Under the pieces are notes generated by a model. The model was not told the origin of the DNA and ran no database searches. It saw only the letters and a program-made list of their open reading frames with translations. A stretch of 64,000 nt of DNA, from NCBI GenBank assembly GCA_030062745.1, contig CP099851.1, positions 10,604,393 through 10,668,392 of the forward strand, given 5' to 3'. Each line of letters starts with the position of its first letter. Positions within the stretch are counted from its first letter, which is position 1. The stretch is from Capitulum mitella (lineage: Eukaryota; Arthropoda; Thecostraca; Pollicipedomorpha; Pollicipedidae). Positions 51,237-62,100 of this stretch are shown here, piece by piece. The translations under genes and the position numbers were made by a program.

Positions 51237-52459
51237 CCCGTCCCCGACTGGGGGGGGCAGTTGACTGCCCCCCCTAAGGTTTTTCTGGGATTGCGAGAGA
51301 ACCAACAAACACAGAATCACGAAACTTTGTGTACCTTTTGCTCCATCAATTCTACGTCTCGTGTCAAAATTTTGACCCCAGGTCAGATCACGTGCCTGAC
51401 CTAGCCCAGGTCAAACAGACCTATGTCAAAAAAAGTTTAGCGCCCTGTAACTTTTTCGCAAAACAAGATATCTCAATAATACTTTCAGGAATTAGTGATT
51501 GTGATAGATGCAACAAATCTGCTATCTCGGATTTTTCGGAATTTTACGGGTCATTCACCTAAGGTCAAGCCCATTTTTAAGACATATCGTCGTTTTTTCT
51601 GAAATTGACGGAATATTCCATAACATTTTTAGTGTGGAGTGAAGCAGACATCTAGTTGGCGTCATTGGGCAAAGTATCAGTGACTTCCGGCCATTGACCT
51701 GAGGTCAGGTCACGAGTAACTGTAGTGGGCCAAAATGTACCACCGTCAAAATGGACGATGAATTACTCAGAATGGGTAGAAAATGGCAGAATTAGCTTGC
51801 ACAGACGTAATTAATACCAGGAATCTCAAAAAGTTTGAAAAAGTAGCATATTTTGGAAATAAACAGGCTCTCGCGAATAAAGCTCCGCCAACTTTGTAGA
51901 TTGGCAACTAATCAAGTTTTCCAAAATTTAAGCAGAGAAACCATCACAAGAACCACAAAGATCAATAAAAGTCACATAGATCGTCTTTTTTCGCTAAAAT
52001 AAAGGAATGCTAAAATTAGTTCCCGTCAATTTGGTACCGCATACGGCAGCGGCGCACAGTGACGGCTGACGGGAGAATTACGGTGTCTTTAACTCAACGT
52101 TTCGGCGTATATATTGAACAAATCTGAGGAAATTAGACGTGCATCGGCATCCGCGGAGATTTACTTGTTCGCTGGTGCCTTTACCTATGCGTTATTAGCC
52201 ACAGCCCTTGAGATTCAGACCATTTCTCGGTCTCATGCAGTCGGCTATGAGAAAACATATATAGGGCGTAAATTGGCTTACATATTATCTAAAACTAAAA
52301 ATGAGACCAGTTTCGAACTCTACTCGTGTCAGGCTTTCCAACGGTATGCTTATTTTTATCGTGCGACCAACCGTTCGTGAGTCAGAAAGCGGGGGGGGCA
52401 GTCAACTGCCCCCCCCCCCAGTCGCCGGTGTTCGGGACGGACCGACGGTCGTGCGCGGG
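51237..52459 (+). mobile_element. B2: family B element, full length
   Basis: TTAA at 51233-51236 and, shared with A4, at 52460-52463. Near both ends lies the same palindrome: GGGGGGGCAGTTGACTGCCC at 51251 and GGGGGGGCAGTCAACTGCCC at 52392. Closely similar to B1 along its length. It sits in the TTAA site that is empty in segment 3 (57165). No coding frame. Confidence 0.88.
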
Positions 52460-52463
52460 TTAA

Positions 52464-53632
52464 CACTATTCCCGGAGGGCTAGACAGTATGGCCGATTCC
52501 GGGCAGGAGCGCGGATTCGCCCCCCCCCCCGGATCTCGTGAACTACTCGTCCGATTTCATCACAAAAAACGGCAATCGATTTGTCATGAGGTTAACTGCA
52601 TTTTTTCAACAGTTTTCAAAAGTTTGAAAGGGGCAAAAAAGACACGGTGCGGATATTTTTGAACTTGTTATTACTTTGTTCTTTATGGACCGATTTCGAT
52701 GACATTGGCATGGATGGAGAGGTTATGGATGGGACTTTTACCATTGGCCCAGGCATTGGGAATTCTCAGAAAATTTATTGGAGTTCACAAGATTTGATAA
52801 CCAGGAAGATTAGATTCTTCAGAAGCTGAATTAACAAAAAAGTTAAAAGCACTTCGTTAGCTTATGCTGAAGAAGTACAAATCGTATTACACTGTTTGTA
52901 AAATGTTAGGATAGGCGGTGCCAGGAACACGAGAAGGGGGAAACTGTCATGGTCACATGTTCTTCAGGACAACTTACGATCTTTCACCCCAAATGACGTC
53001 CAATGACCTTAGAATCACTTGGAATGATCTTTCGTACATTCCGTATTATTTGGAAACGTTTCCAATCATTTGAATTTACTCTATTTCTAAAAGTTCATTT
53101 CACGGCTGTTGTGATATAGGGTACGCGCACCGACATTGTAGGTCATAGATCCGTGACCCGACCTGATATCAAGCTGAAACTTGGAAAACAAGTAGAGGCA
53201 CCCTTTATCGTAATATATATCCCGGACTTTGCATTCGAAACATGGCGTCCAGATCATTGTATAAAACCAATTTTTGACTTTTGACCTTAATTTGACTTTG
53301 TTCGGTGACCTCAGGTGAACAAAATTGTATTTGTATGTTGCCCAACTGTTTATGTATACATCCACATTATGTTTCACGTTATATCTTAAAAAATGATATT
53401 TTTGGCAGCCATTTTTCTTTTACCCTCAACAGGGCCAAAAATGGCCTGAGGTGCCTCTCAAAAACGTTGCTTGGCTCTGCCCCTGTGCAAAATAGAAATA
53501 CGAAATTTTGTCGCAGTATGTAACCAGAATAGCTCAAAAAAGTCACCAGGTTTGGTGAATCTGCGTCAAAAACTCTGGAACTGGCAAGCGAAAAATCCAG
53601 GGGGCGGATTCAGCTTCCTGCCGGGAATAGGG
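52464..53632 (+). mobile_element. A4: family A element abutting B2
   Basis: Starts CACTATTCCCGGAGGGCTAG directly after the B2 terminal TTAA and ends CCGGGAATAGGG before TTAA at 53633-53636. More diverged than A2 or A3: its AGGTCA array is decayed. Shares one TTAA with B2, so one inserted at the end of the other. Confidence 0.85.
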
Positions 53633-53639
53633 TTAAAAT

Positions 53640-53796
53640 GCATTTTGACCGAATTCTGAACTTCCTGTGGCATTTTATTGAATTCGCCGGCAGCAGGATA
53701 GAAAATGGGACGGTTTCCGTTGTTCGTGTTTGGTTTCGGTAATCTCAGTTGCAAAACATGTCGCGTTTCGTGAGGACGGGGCGTGCGTTGAAACAT
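53640..53796 (-). pseudogene. Possible LINE reverse-transcriptase C-terminal fragment
   Basis: The minus-strand frame has LQLRLPKPNTNNGNRPIFYP then AAGEFNKMPQEVQNSV. The FxxAxxxFNxxPxxVQxS pattern recalls the last residues of CR1/Jockey-type RT proteins (yxaxxxWNxLPxxi). A diverged plus-strand counterpart lies at 56910-57000 in segment 3. Similarity is weak. Confidence 0.3.
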
Positions 53797-53799
53797 TTT

Positions 53800-54954
53800 G
53801 TATAAATCAGCTGTCTGCTAAGCGACTAGAATCTGTTTAGCTTAAAGAAGGGCATACAAATTTTGAGGTTGAAAAACTTGAAAAGCCTGGGAAAACGGCT
53901 GAAACTTTCGAAGGTAACGGTGCGTGTCCTCCAGAAGTACATTGAAGAACATGGAGTGATTTCTCGTCTGCCGACTTTGCTCTTTTCCGGCCCGGCGGTC
54001 GGTAAATATGTAAAGGGGCAAGCAGCTGAAATGGCCATGACTAGGATCCGGCCTGTTTTTGGCCGTAACCTGCGTGCTTTGTACTTCGTGGCCTTTAAAT
54101 GAGTTCTATCGGATGCGTTTTAGCGACACAGTTCACCTGGTGTAAATCACAGCACGGACACGTATCGCTGCAAAGAAATATTGTCATCAACCACTTTTTG
54201 ATGTACCATGGCGGGGCAGCCTACCGAAAACCTGCTGTCGCCAATGCAAATACGACCCTCTCCAAAAGATGAGGAGTCAGCTGTTCAATCCGGATGCTCA
54301 CGGCACTGAAGCCCGAGGTAACGACCAGGCAGGCACAGACGTAGAAAAAGCTGGACCAGGAGATCATCACCCACAGTTTCCATGTTTATGTTTTAAATCA
54401 GTTACCTAAAAAGCGACGCCTGGACGTCAGTTGACTTAACATTTGGCAGGACCACTCCCCCACTTTTCTGGGCTTCTTACGTCTCTACAGGCCGATGATT
54501 GAGCAAGGAAGAAAGCCGGTATCTACATTCATGATGAGCAAACACGGCTTACGAGGCTGCATTCAGTGGAGTTGTTATCTTCTTAGCGATCTTGAAGTCG
54601 GGCAGAAATGTGTTTGCGCGGACTGCTATACGATTTAAAAACTGACGAAACGGAACATTCTGAGTAAGGCTTGTTCAGTGAGCGATTGATCGCAGTCGTA
54701 TTCGTATTCGGAACATAGTTAACTATGCTTTCTTGTAAAGACTGATAAAGGAACGATGCTGATCTCTAGGCCCATGACAAGTGTACGCAGCTAACAAAGC
54801 CAAGAGCAATGAACAAACATCGTTTTGCAAAATTATGTTGGGAGAAAAATGCAACCTTGGTGGCTTTGGGTAAAATATATTGAAAAATAGCTCCTAAATA
54901 TTTTCAGTTAAAAAACAACCTTCCGTATATCAGGAGACACCGTATTCTTTTATA
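53800..54954. other. Stretch without a supported gene
   Basis: An open frame of 79 codons (53863-54102, plus strand) contains RVLQKYIEEHGVISRLPTLL and VRGKYVK-like basic residues but no known domain. Nothing else stands out. Confidence 0.35.
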
Positions 54955-56018
54955 AATACATGGTGTCTAACCAAGGTCAGGTCAAGTGGACCTATGCCCA
55001 TAAAGGTTCAGCATCCTGCAATTTTTTTCGAAAGAACATGATAGCACAATAAACCTTGCAGGATTACAGAGACTGATAGATGCAACAAATCTGCTGCCTC
55101 GGATTTTCCGGCAATTTCCGTGTCATTGACCTAAGGTCAAGCCCATTTTCAAGAGAAGTCGTCGTTTTTTCGGCCATTGACGAAACGTCTTATAACATAT
55201 TTAGTGCGGCATGATGCAGACATCCAGTGAACGTCAATGAGAAAATTATCAATGACTTTCGGCTATTGGCCTGAGATCAGGTCATGAAAAACTGCTATGA
55301 GCCAAAATGCACCACCGTCAAAATCGGCGATGAATTAATCAGAACGGGTAGAAAGTGACAGAACTGGCTAGAGCAATTGCGAGTAATACAAACAAGTTAA
55401 AAAAGACCCAAGGAGTTTCATATTTTGGAAATAAACAAGCTCTCGCGAATAAACCTTCACCAGTTGCGTAGATTGATCACTGCCGAATGTTTCCAGAATT
55501 TTGTACATGGAAAACCATGATAAGAACCACTAGAATTAAGAAATATTCCATTGAAAGGCTTATGTCGCGAAAACAAAGCAACGCTAAAATTAGATCCCGT
55601 TAATTTCATGCCGCCTTCGTTAACGGCGTCCTTCGGCAGTCGGCGCGAAAATCGCCGAGTCTTGAACTCAGCGTTTCGGGGTATACCTTGAACAAATCAA
55701 AGAAATTAGACGTGTATCGGCATCTGCGGACTTTTACCAGTTCCATGGTGCCTTTATCTAGACTATTAATCACAGCCCTTGAGATCCAGGCCGCTCCTCG
55801 GTTTCATGCAGTCGGCCGTGAAAAAACATATGTGGGGCGTGAATGGCGTACATATTATCCAAAACTAAAATTGAGTTCAGTTTCGAGCTCCTCTTTTCAC
55901 GAGCTTTCCTACAGTGTGCTTATTTTTGTCGTGCGACCAACCGTTGGCGAGTTAGATGGGTCGGGGCGATCATATTCCCGTCGGGTGTTGTCGGCGCCCA
56001 TTGCTACTCGGGCCCGGG
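54955..56018 (+). mobile_element. B3: diverged, 5'-truncated family B element
   Basis: Aligns with B1 and B2 from CCAAGGTCAGGTCAAGTGG onward (landmarks GCAACAAATCTGCTG, CTCTCGCGAATAAA, GTGCGACCAACCGTT) and ends GCCCGGG before TTAA at 56019-56022. The first ~150 bases are missing. More diverged than B1 and B2, so older. Confidence 0.75.
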
Positions 56019-56022
56019 TTAA

Positions 56023-56390
56023 AAGCACAGTACTCTCATTCCCCAAACCCCATGGGCGCCTGTGAATCTTCGGAAAATTCCAAACTTACGGACCAATACC
56101 AAACGTTCCTTCCATAGACTCTCGTATCAGTCCAACTGCACCAAAATCGGTCGATAAACAGCAGCAGCATAACAAGTAAAAATCCCCCCCATTTTGACTG
56201 CTTTCCACCTCTATCTACCTCTTTCCAAGATTTTGAAGTTTTCTTTGTATAACAGTTTAGTTAATGTCATGGCAAGTCGATTGCCGTTTGTTGCGATGAC
56301 ATCGGATGAGTAGTTATCGAAATCTCGAGGAGGGGATCCGCCCCCACCTGCCGGTAATCGGCTATGTCGTTTAGTCCTCCGGAAGTAGGG
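56023..56390 (-). mobile_element. A6: partial family A element abutting B3
   Basis: Corresponds to the 44400-44770 portion of A2: GGTCGATAAACAGC, CGATTGCCGTTTGTTGCGAT, ending GGAAGTAGGG before TTAA at 56391-56394. It directly follows the B3 terminal TTAA. The remaining two thirds of the element are absent. Confidence 0.7.
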
Positions 56391-57436
56391 TTAAAGCATT
56401 TTCCTTTTAGTAAGGACTGACGGAAACTGTGGCCAAAAATTGTCCATACTATTTCGTGACTCACTTCTAAAAACTGACAATACACGCATAATGCTATACG
56501 ACTGCTGGTGACTGAATCACACTTTTCTGTTTTCCTTTGGGTCGGATTCAAAACGCAGTGGATCGTCAATAAGACGTCCATGGCCTTGATAATCGGTGAT
56601 AGGCTAATAATTAACAGCTTGTCAGGCTGCGAAGTCTAGTTTGACCTCGTTCTATCTTACGCCTCTTTTGTACAATGCCTGAGAAAGACCCTGAGATAAA
56701 AGTGAAATATGCTTGCTAAAATTAAAAGATCTCATTGTCTTATACACTGTCAGCACAGGGCTGACAGGAGAGGGAGTAAACTGTTGGACGGTTGTACCAG
56801 ATATTATCGAGAAATTCTCATTTTTATCAGCTAACAAACCACAAGATGCCATTAGCTATGTTTAGCCAAACAAATTTTAGTAGCCAAGAAGCCAGCTGAT
56901 GCATACAAAATGTTCCAACTTCCCGATATTCCCGAATTCCCATCTTCACGATACGTCGCGGAGCTGAAATTGCCGAAACCAAACACGGACATCGGCAACC
57001 ATCTAATTTTTCCTTTTCTGTTCCCCTCTGTTTTTTTCTTCTCTGTCTCTATTTATTTGTTCATTTATCTCTGTTTCTTTCCATTTATTCCTTAGCGTTT
57101 CTATTCTGCTGCCAGCTGTCAATAAGCTGTCCCAGATGCTTCAGAATTCGACTATAATGCAAATTAAAGCTAAGCTCATGATGCCTTTGTAGTCACTGGC
57201 GGATGTGTGCATGCCTCTTGTATTATATCTCTACGTTTTAACCTTCAATGTCTTTGCTGTTTATTTTTGGACAATAGCAGTTATGCAGATCCACACTTGT
57301 GTCGATAAAGTGCAAGTACATGTGCTGTTGTAACACCTATAATTTTCAGATATCCTAGTCCGCAACGAAGTTCGATGGTATCAGTAAACCTGTGACCTCA
57401 CGTCATGTTGCTTCGGATGCTGCAGTGTTGTGCGAC

Positions 57437-58925
57437 TGGGAGGTTGATATGCCAAAATAGCAAATGGGCTGTTGACAATGTTACATTTGCCAACCAACAG
57501 TCAACAAAATGGCAACCACTACACTGCATGTCAACTTTTTGTGCAGACACCCATCAGCCAGGCTTGACTATTTGCACTGGTTTCAAAACCAGATTCAAAT
57601 ATTTACCATCAAAGAAAAGAAAAACAGAGCTAACGCCCAAGTGACACACAAGAATGAATTAGGAAGAATATCGTCACTGTTGAGTTACATAAGTGTAGTG
57701 CCACGGCAGAGAACACAAACATTAACAATGCAACCAGCCATATCATTCCAAAAAACAGTTTGGAATAGCCAAAGAAAAAAAAACCTACAACCTATCACTG
57801 AATATTGATGAGAATTCTCTATCCATGCTCTCCGTACCCCAAGGTATCTTTTAGTAAGACTGGAACTAAGTGAACTACAGACTTCTGTACCCACAAAGAT
57901 TTATTTTTCAACTAGGTTTGTGCTGGATAGAGAACTTTTCATCTGGCCCCTGTCACATCCTAAAACAAAAAAAATCTCCTGGAGTACAAGCACACAAACA
58001 TCAGTTTTTGTCAGATCCTGGATGTGAGTATTCACAATTACCCCAGATCCAAGTCTGAGGAAACTTCAACATCAAGATATTTCTCAGTTTGGGGTGGATC
58101 AAGCTTAGACAGCCATGGTATTGAATAATGACATCAAAATGCACCTTGTGTATGTTGCATCGAGCCAACTTTACATTTAGAATACTAGAAAACATTGAAC
58201 TGTGACATTTTTGGCCATTGACATGCAATAAGCTGTCTAACTTTTACAGAGAAAAATGCATGCTTGACCCACTCAGCTTTCAATCTCGAACTTGGAAAAC
58301 TTTGAAAACCCGAATTTGGATTCGGCTAACACTAATTATGACCGCTTTTAGCTATCTGAAGTTGCTGGATATCTATCATGTAGCAAAATACTTACGAGGT
58401 TAGATAAACAGTTAGATAACCTCATTTGGGGTATACACAGAGGTGGAGAATGTCGGCAAAAAATCATTGAAAAAACCTTCGCAATCAGACAGTCAAAACC
58501 CCTTCCAGTGTCAAAGTTTTTACCAACATACCTCTATCAGACCACGGCCGCCAGGCTGCTGAGCTTGATGTGTTCACAGTTTGCTGTCATCGCCGATCAG
58601 CTCGCAGCTCGAAAGATGGATTCGCTGGGCTCAATTTTCTGTCATTGCTGACGAGGTCGCAACTCCAAAAATGATTCGCTGAGGCCAACGATATGTTATC
58701 GGTGCTATCGGTCCCACTTAGTGGCGAAAAGGAGCTGGAGTAAGACCGATAAATCTGTGCTGGCAATACGACGCTGGAGTAATTAGAAATATCGGTAAAC
58801 ATTTGGCCGTCGTAGGCCAATGAAGGCGATTTGGGGAAAACAAATGATAAGTGACCATTCAGGCCAGCGTCCCCTTTCATCGCAGCGTCTACAGCTAAAA
58901 TTCGATATTTGACCAGACACACTCA
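57437..58925. other. ~1.5 kb insertion unique to segment 3
   Basis: Segment 1 runs continuously from about 36855 to 36920, while segment 3 has this AT-rich DNA in its place. No long frame, no transposase motif and no clear inverted repeats were found. CGGATGCTGCAGTGTTGTGC precedes it and CACCAATCAGGCCAATGAGA follows it. Confidence 0.6.
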
Positions 58926-59289
58926 CTTAACGAAATGACATTTTTCACCAATCAGGCCAATGAGATGCTCAAGTGCTGCTGTCTTCCCAATTTTAAATTT
59001 CGCAGCAATTTCATCCAGGAAAAATTCTGACATCTGAAAGTCCGCATCAAATTTCTGTCGCACGGTGAAGTTTGTATTTTCACATAATAGGCAGCCTTGT
59101 ACCTTATATCACGCAAAAGTGCCGATTTTGCTCGCGAAATCCGATTTTTTTTGCAGCGCAACCTTGTTATTCAGTACCATAGATGATCGTCCCATCAGGA
59201 ATCCATCAGGCGTTTGCTTCTGTTCATAGAACTTTTTTTCTCACAGAAGACCAAATGTTCTTTACATAATGTTATCATAGAGTTTCCAT

Positions 59290-59455
59290 GTCTCGCCACC
59301 AGGGCGGCGCTGATGGTCAGTGTCCGCTGTTGGTCCCTAACGTGCCTAACAACCAGGTGTCAGCTGACTCGCCGGTCAAATATTACGTGCCGGGGCGATT
59401 CGTATCCGTCTTGCAAGAACGTGGAGAACAGGCCTCTCACATTGTGAGATGCTGA
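59290..59455 (+). pseudogene. Broken copy of the small conserved ORF (segment 3)
   Basis: Reads ADGQCPLLVPNVPNNQVSAD, VPGRFVSVLQERGEQASHIV and stops at RC*, at the same place as the segment 1 copy. Function unknown. Confidence 0.5.
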
Positions 59456-59781
59456 TCACGGATCATGGTAATATCACGGACGTCAATCGGATGACAACAC
59501 TGGATCAATTTCTCTCGTCATGGTAAAAAATCGCGCAATGCTTGTGGATTGTGACTTCATGTGGATGGCCGACTTCAGCTATGTAGGTACCCGGTCAACC
59601 GCAAGCAGGTATAACCCTCCTACGAGGTGATTCAGGCGTAGAATATAAGATATGTATTTTCAGCTGCAACGGCAAACGAAGTGAGAATTTTCTCTGCAAG
59701 AGACAAACTCGTACAGTGCTCCTTTACCAGGCTGCGAGCGGCTGAAAAGAAACGACGAGCATTTTTGACAGCGGATGGGCC

Positions 59782-60512
59782 CTAATGATGGTAGCCGTAG
59801 CCGTAATGGGACGGGTACGAGTTGTACACGGAACGGCTGACGGCGCCGTACGGGTGATAGGCGTAAGCATTGTGGGCGTAACCGTACCCCAGAGAACGGC
59901 CGTAACGAGCGTGGCCGTAGCTGCCGTGGCCGTAGCCGCCGTGGCTATGGCCGTATCCGTGACTGTAGCCGTATCTCAGAGAACGGCCGTAGCGGGCGTG
60001 GCCGTAGCTGCCGTGGCCGTAGCCGCCGTGACTATGGCCGTATCCGTGACTGTAGCCGGATCCCAGAGAACGGCCGTAGCGGGCGTGGCCGTAGCCGCCG
60101 TGGCCGTGGCCGTATCCTCCGTAGCTGCTGTAGCCGTGCCGGTAACCGCTAGCAGAGACGACAGCCACCAGGGCCGCGAATAGGATCAGCTGGAATCAAA
60201 ACGAAATTTGTCACAATGAGTTTCGGTCCGCCTGATGTGTACGTCATTACGAAGGACATAACACACAGGAATGGGTATAACAAGGTTTGATTGTTCATTT
60301 TCTGTGCGGTACGGTCGTCGGTCAGAAGCATCGTCGGACGGAAGAGCGAAACGTCGGCATGAGTCTTACGACTCCACGGATTAATTCTTTCTCGAGCAAA
60401 CAGTCCACAGTGACCGATGACTCATCTGGGCCTACCGGTGACTAGCAGAGAATCATCGGTGAGCCGGTCATGGCGGTCCGGGTATCTCACTTACCACCAG
60501 CTTGGCGTTCAT
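59782..60512 (-). CDS. Secreted Gly/Tyr/His-rich protein, copy 3 (141 aa, two exons)
   Basis: Exon 1 is 60495-60512 (MNAKLV). The intron is 60190-60494 (GTAAGT...TTCCAG, phase 0). Exon 2 is 59782-60189. Signal peptide MNAKLVLILFAALVAVVSA, then SGYRHGYSSYGGYG, two units of SHGYGHSHGGYGHGSYGHAR, and the shared AHNAYAYHPYGAVSRSV tail ending HYGYGYHH. It has the same length as copy 2, with scattered substitutions (SALV to AALV; a GSGY where copy 2 has RYGY). Intact. Its closeness to copy 2 in the coding region, although segments 1 and 3 share orientation and the small-ORF break, hints at gene conversion or at loss of a unit in copy 1. Confidence 0.9.
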
Positions 60513-60571
60513 CTCTGCTGTGCGTTTCTCCGGCTGTTGGAGCAGTGGTGCCGACTGGAGATGGTTGGCCG

Positions 60572-60577
60572 CTTATA
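60572..60577 (-). promoter_or_regulatory. TATA box of copy 3
   Basis: TATAAG on the minus strand in ACCTTATAAGCGGCC, 65 bases before the ATG. Confidence 0.8.
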
Positions 60578-60789
60578 AGGTGGCCGGGCTGGCCTTGTGT
60601 TTGGCAAGGGGCGTGGCTTCGTGCCGACCGCAGATCACGGAATTGTGAAAGCGGATACGGGCCCGACGCATGACACGAACAACACGGACCTAACCCGGCA
60701 CCGAGTGGCGTATTTTTTTATCCGCGATCTCCTGGGGGTGTCAAAAAGTTCATCCCTTTTATCTCAGGACCTGACTATAGGCGCAGCCG

Positions 60790-60920
60790 GGGGCTCCGGA
60801 AGGCCTACCCTTTTAGACGTGCATTTTTGTGGAAACCATTGGACATTGTCTTCCTGGCATGCGGTTTTCGTATGATTTCAGTTCACACTGAGCTCTGCCC
60901 CCTCCCCCCTAAAGAAGAAT
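60790..60920. repeat. Family D short repeat, segment 3
   Basis: GCGGTTTTCGTATGATTTCA, then GTTCACACTGAGCTC and GCGCCACTGG, in the same orientation and place as in segment 1. Confidence 0.55.
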
Positions 60921-61025
60921 GCGCCACTGGATCTAACCATCGGATCTGAACCGGTGTACCACCAGTCGATAGCCCTGAGCGTTGCGATTCAGAACATTCT
61001 ATGTTAGCACTAGTCACATGACTGA

Positions 61026-61033
61026 TGACGTCA
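61026..61033. promoter_or_regulatory. CRE-like TGACGTCA upstream of copy 3
   Basis: Perfect palindrome about 515 bases upstream of the copy 3 ATG, equivalent to 39002-39009 in segment 1. Confidence 0.4.
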
Positions 61034-62100
61034 CAGGGAAATTGGTCTGTACATAATATCGTCGGCAATACTGGTCTCAGAGCCTTCAACTGGGTATCAA
61101 ACGAAACGTTATGCTCTTCTGCATCAGAAACATGCCAAAAGGCTAAAATATGTCGGGTTGAGGTCAACCTAGCTCAAGAGAAATATTGGTCCTACGTTAC
61201 AAGCCGAAGATTAATATTTACTCTCAACCGTTTTGATTCATGTAGTAATAGATACGGAAGTGAAAACTTCGGACAACCATTTTTGCATTACCTGCTTTTC
61301 ATCGAGTCAATGTCAGTATAGTTCAGGTCAGATAATGTTGCATTATTCTTTCTGATAAAGAGCAATAATCAGTCACCGGGATTCTTTACTGCGTCAAGTA
61401 CAGAACTCAAACGACATCTCGTAATAATCAAATGTGCGCTGTCTTCTCTTTGTCGGGTCAAGGTAAAGCCAGTTTAGGACAGCCATTTTTCCGACAAGGA
61501 ACAATGATTGCCCTCTGCTGCTATTAAAGGATCTTTACCAGGCTATGCTATATTCCATTTTGTTTTGACATTTACCTAAGACGTGATTTGACATGACACC
61601 ACGTTGCATTTGGTGAACCTCACTAAGAAGCGAATATGTATTTGATTGCTCGGCTTGGACGATGGGAAGGTCAGCGGCAACCATTCTTATCACCCACATA
61701 GGCAAATATGGGGGTGATAAGAACACCCAGATATGCAAATCAATCTAATTGTCATGATGCATGTGACCCAGCATGACCTCTAATGCTCATGTGCCATGGT
61801 TTTATATCCTTTTGGGGACCATATCCTAGGTGAATCCAAATAATTCATACATTATGTTCCAGAATATTACCAAAAAAAAAACAAGCATGTTCGCGCCACT
61901 GCAGGATGAGGCGAAAACATACATGTTCTTTGTTCAAAAGAGCTTTGCTCTTCCTGTGGGAAGAACAAAGCTCGTGGCCTCCCCCGAAGCAGGTCCCACC
62001 GCTGGATGCCGACGTTTCAGAGATGAAGAACGTATATCCTGTCATGAACATATGAAAATGGCAACATATGCCAATCGTCCCACTCCCCTCCCGAGGCCTG
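61034..62100. other. Segment 3 upstream DNA without a gene
   Basis: Follows segment 1 39010-40190 closely; no frame is shared, so it is non-coding. Confidence 0.5.
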
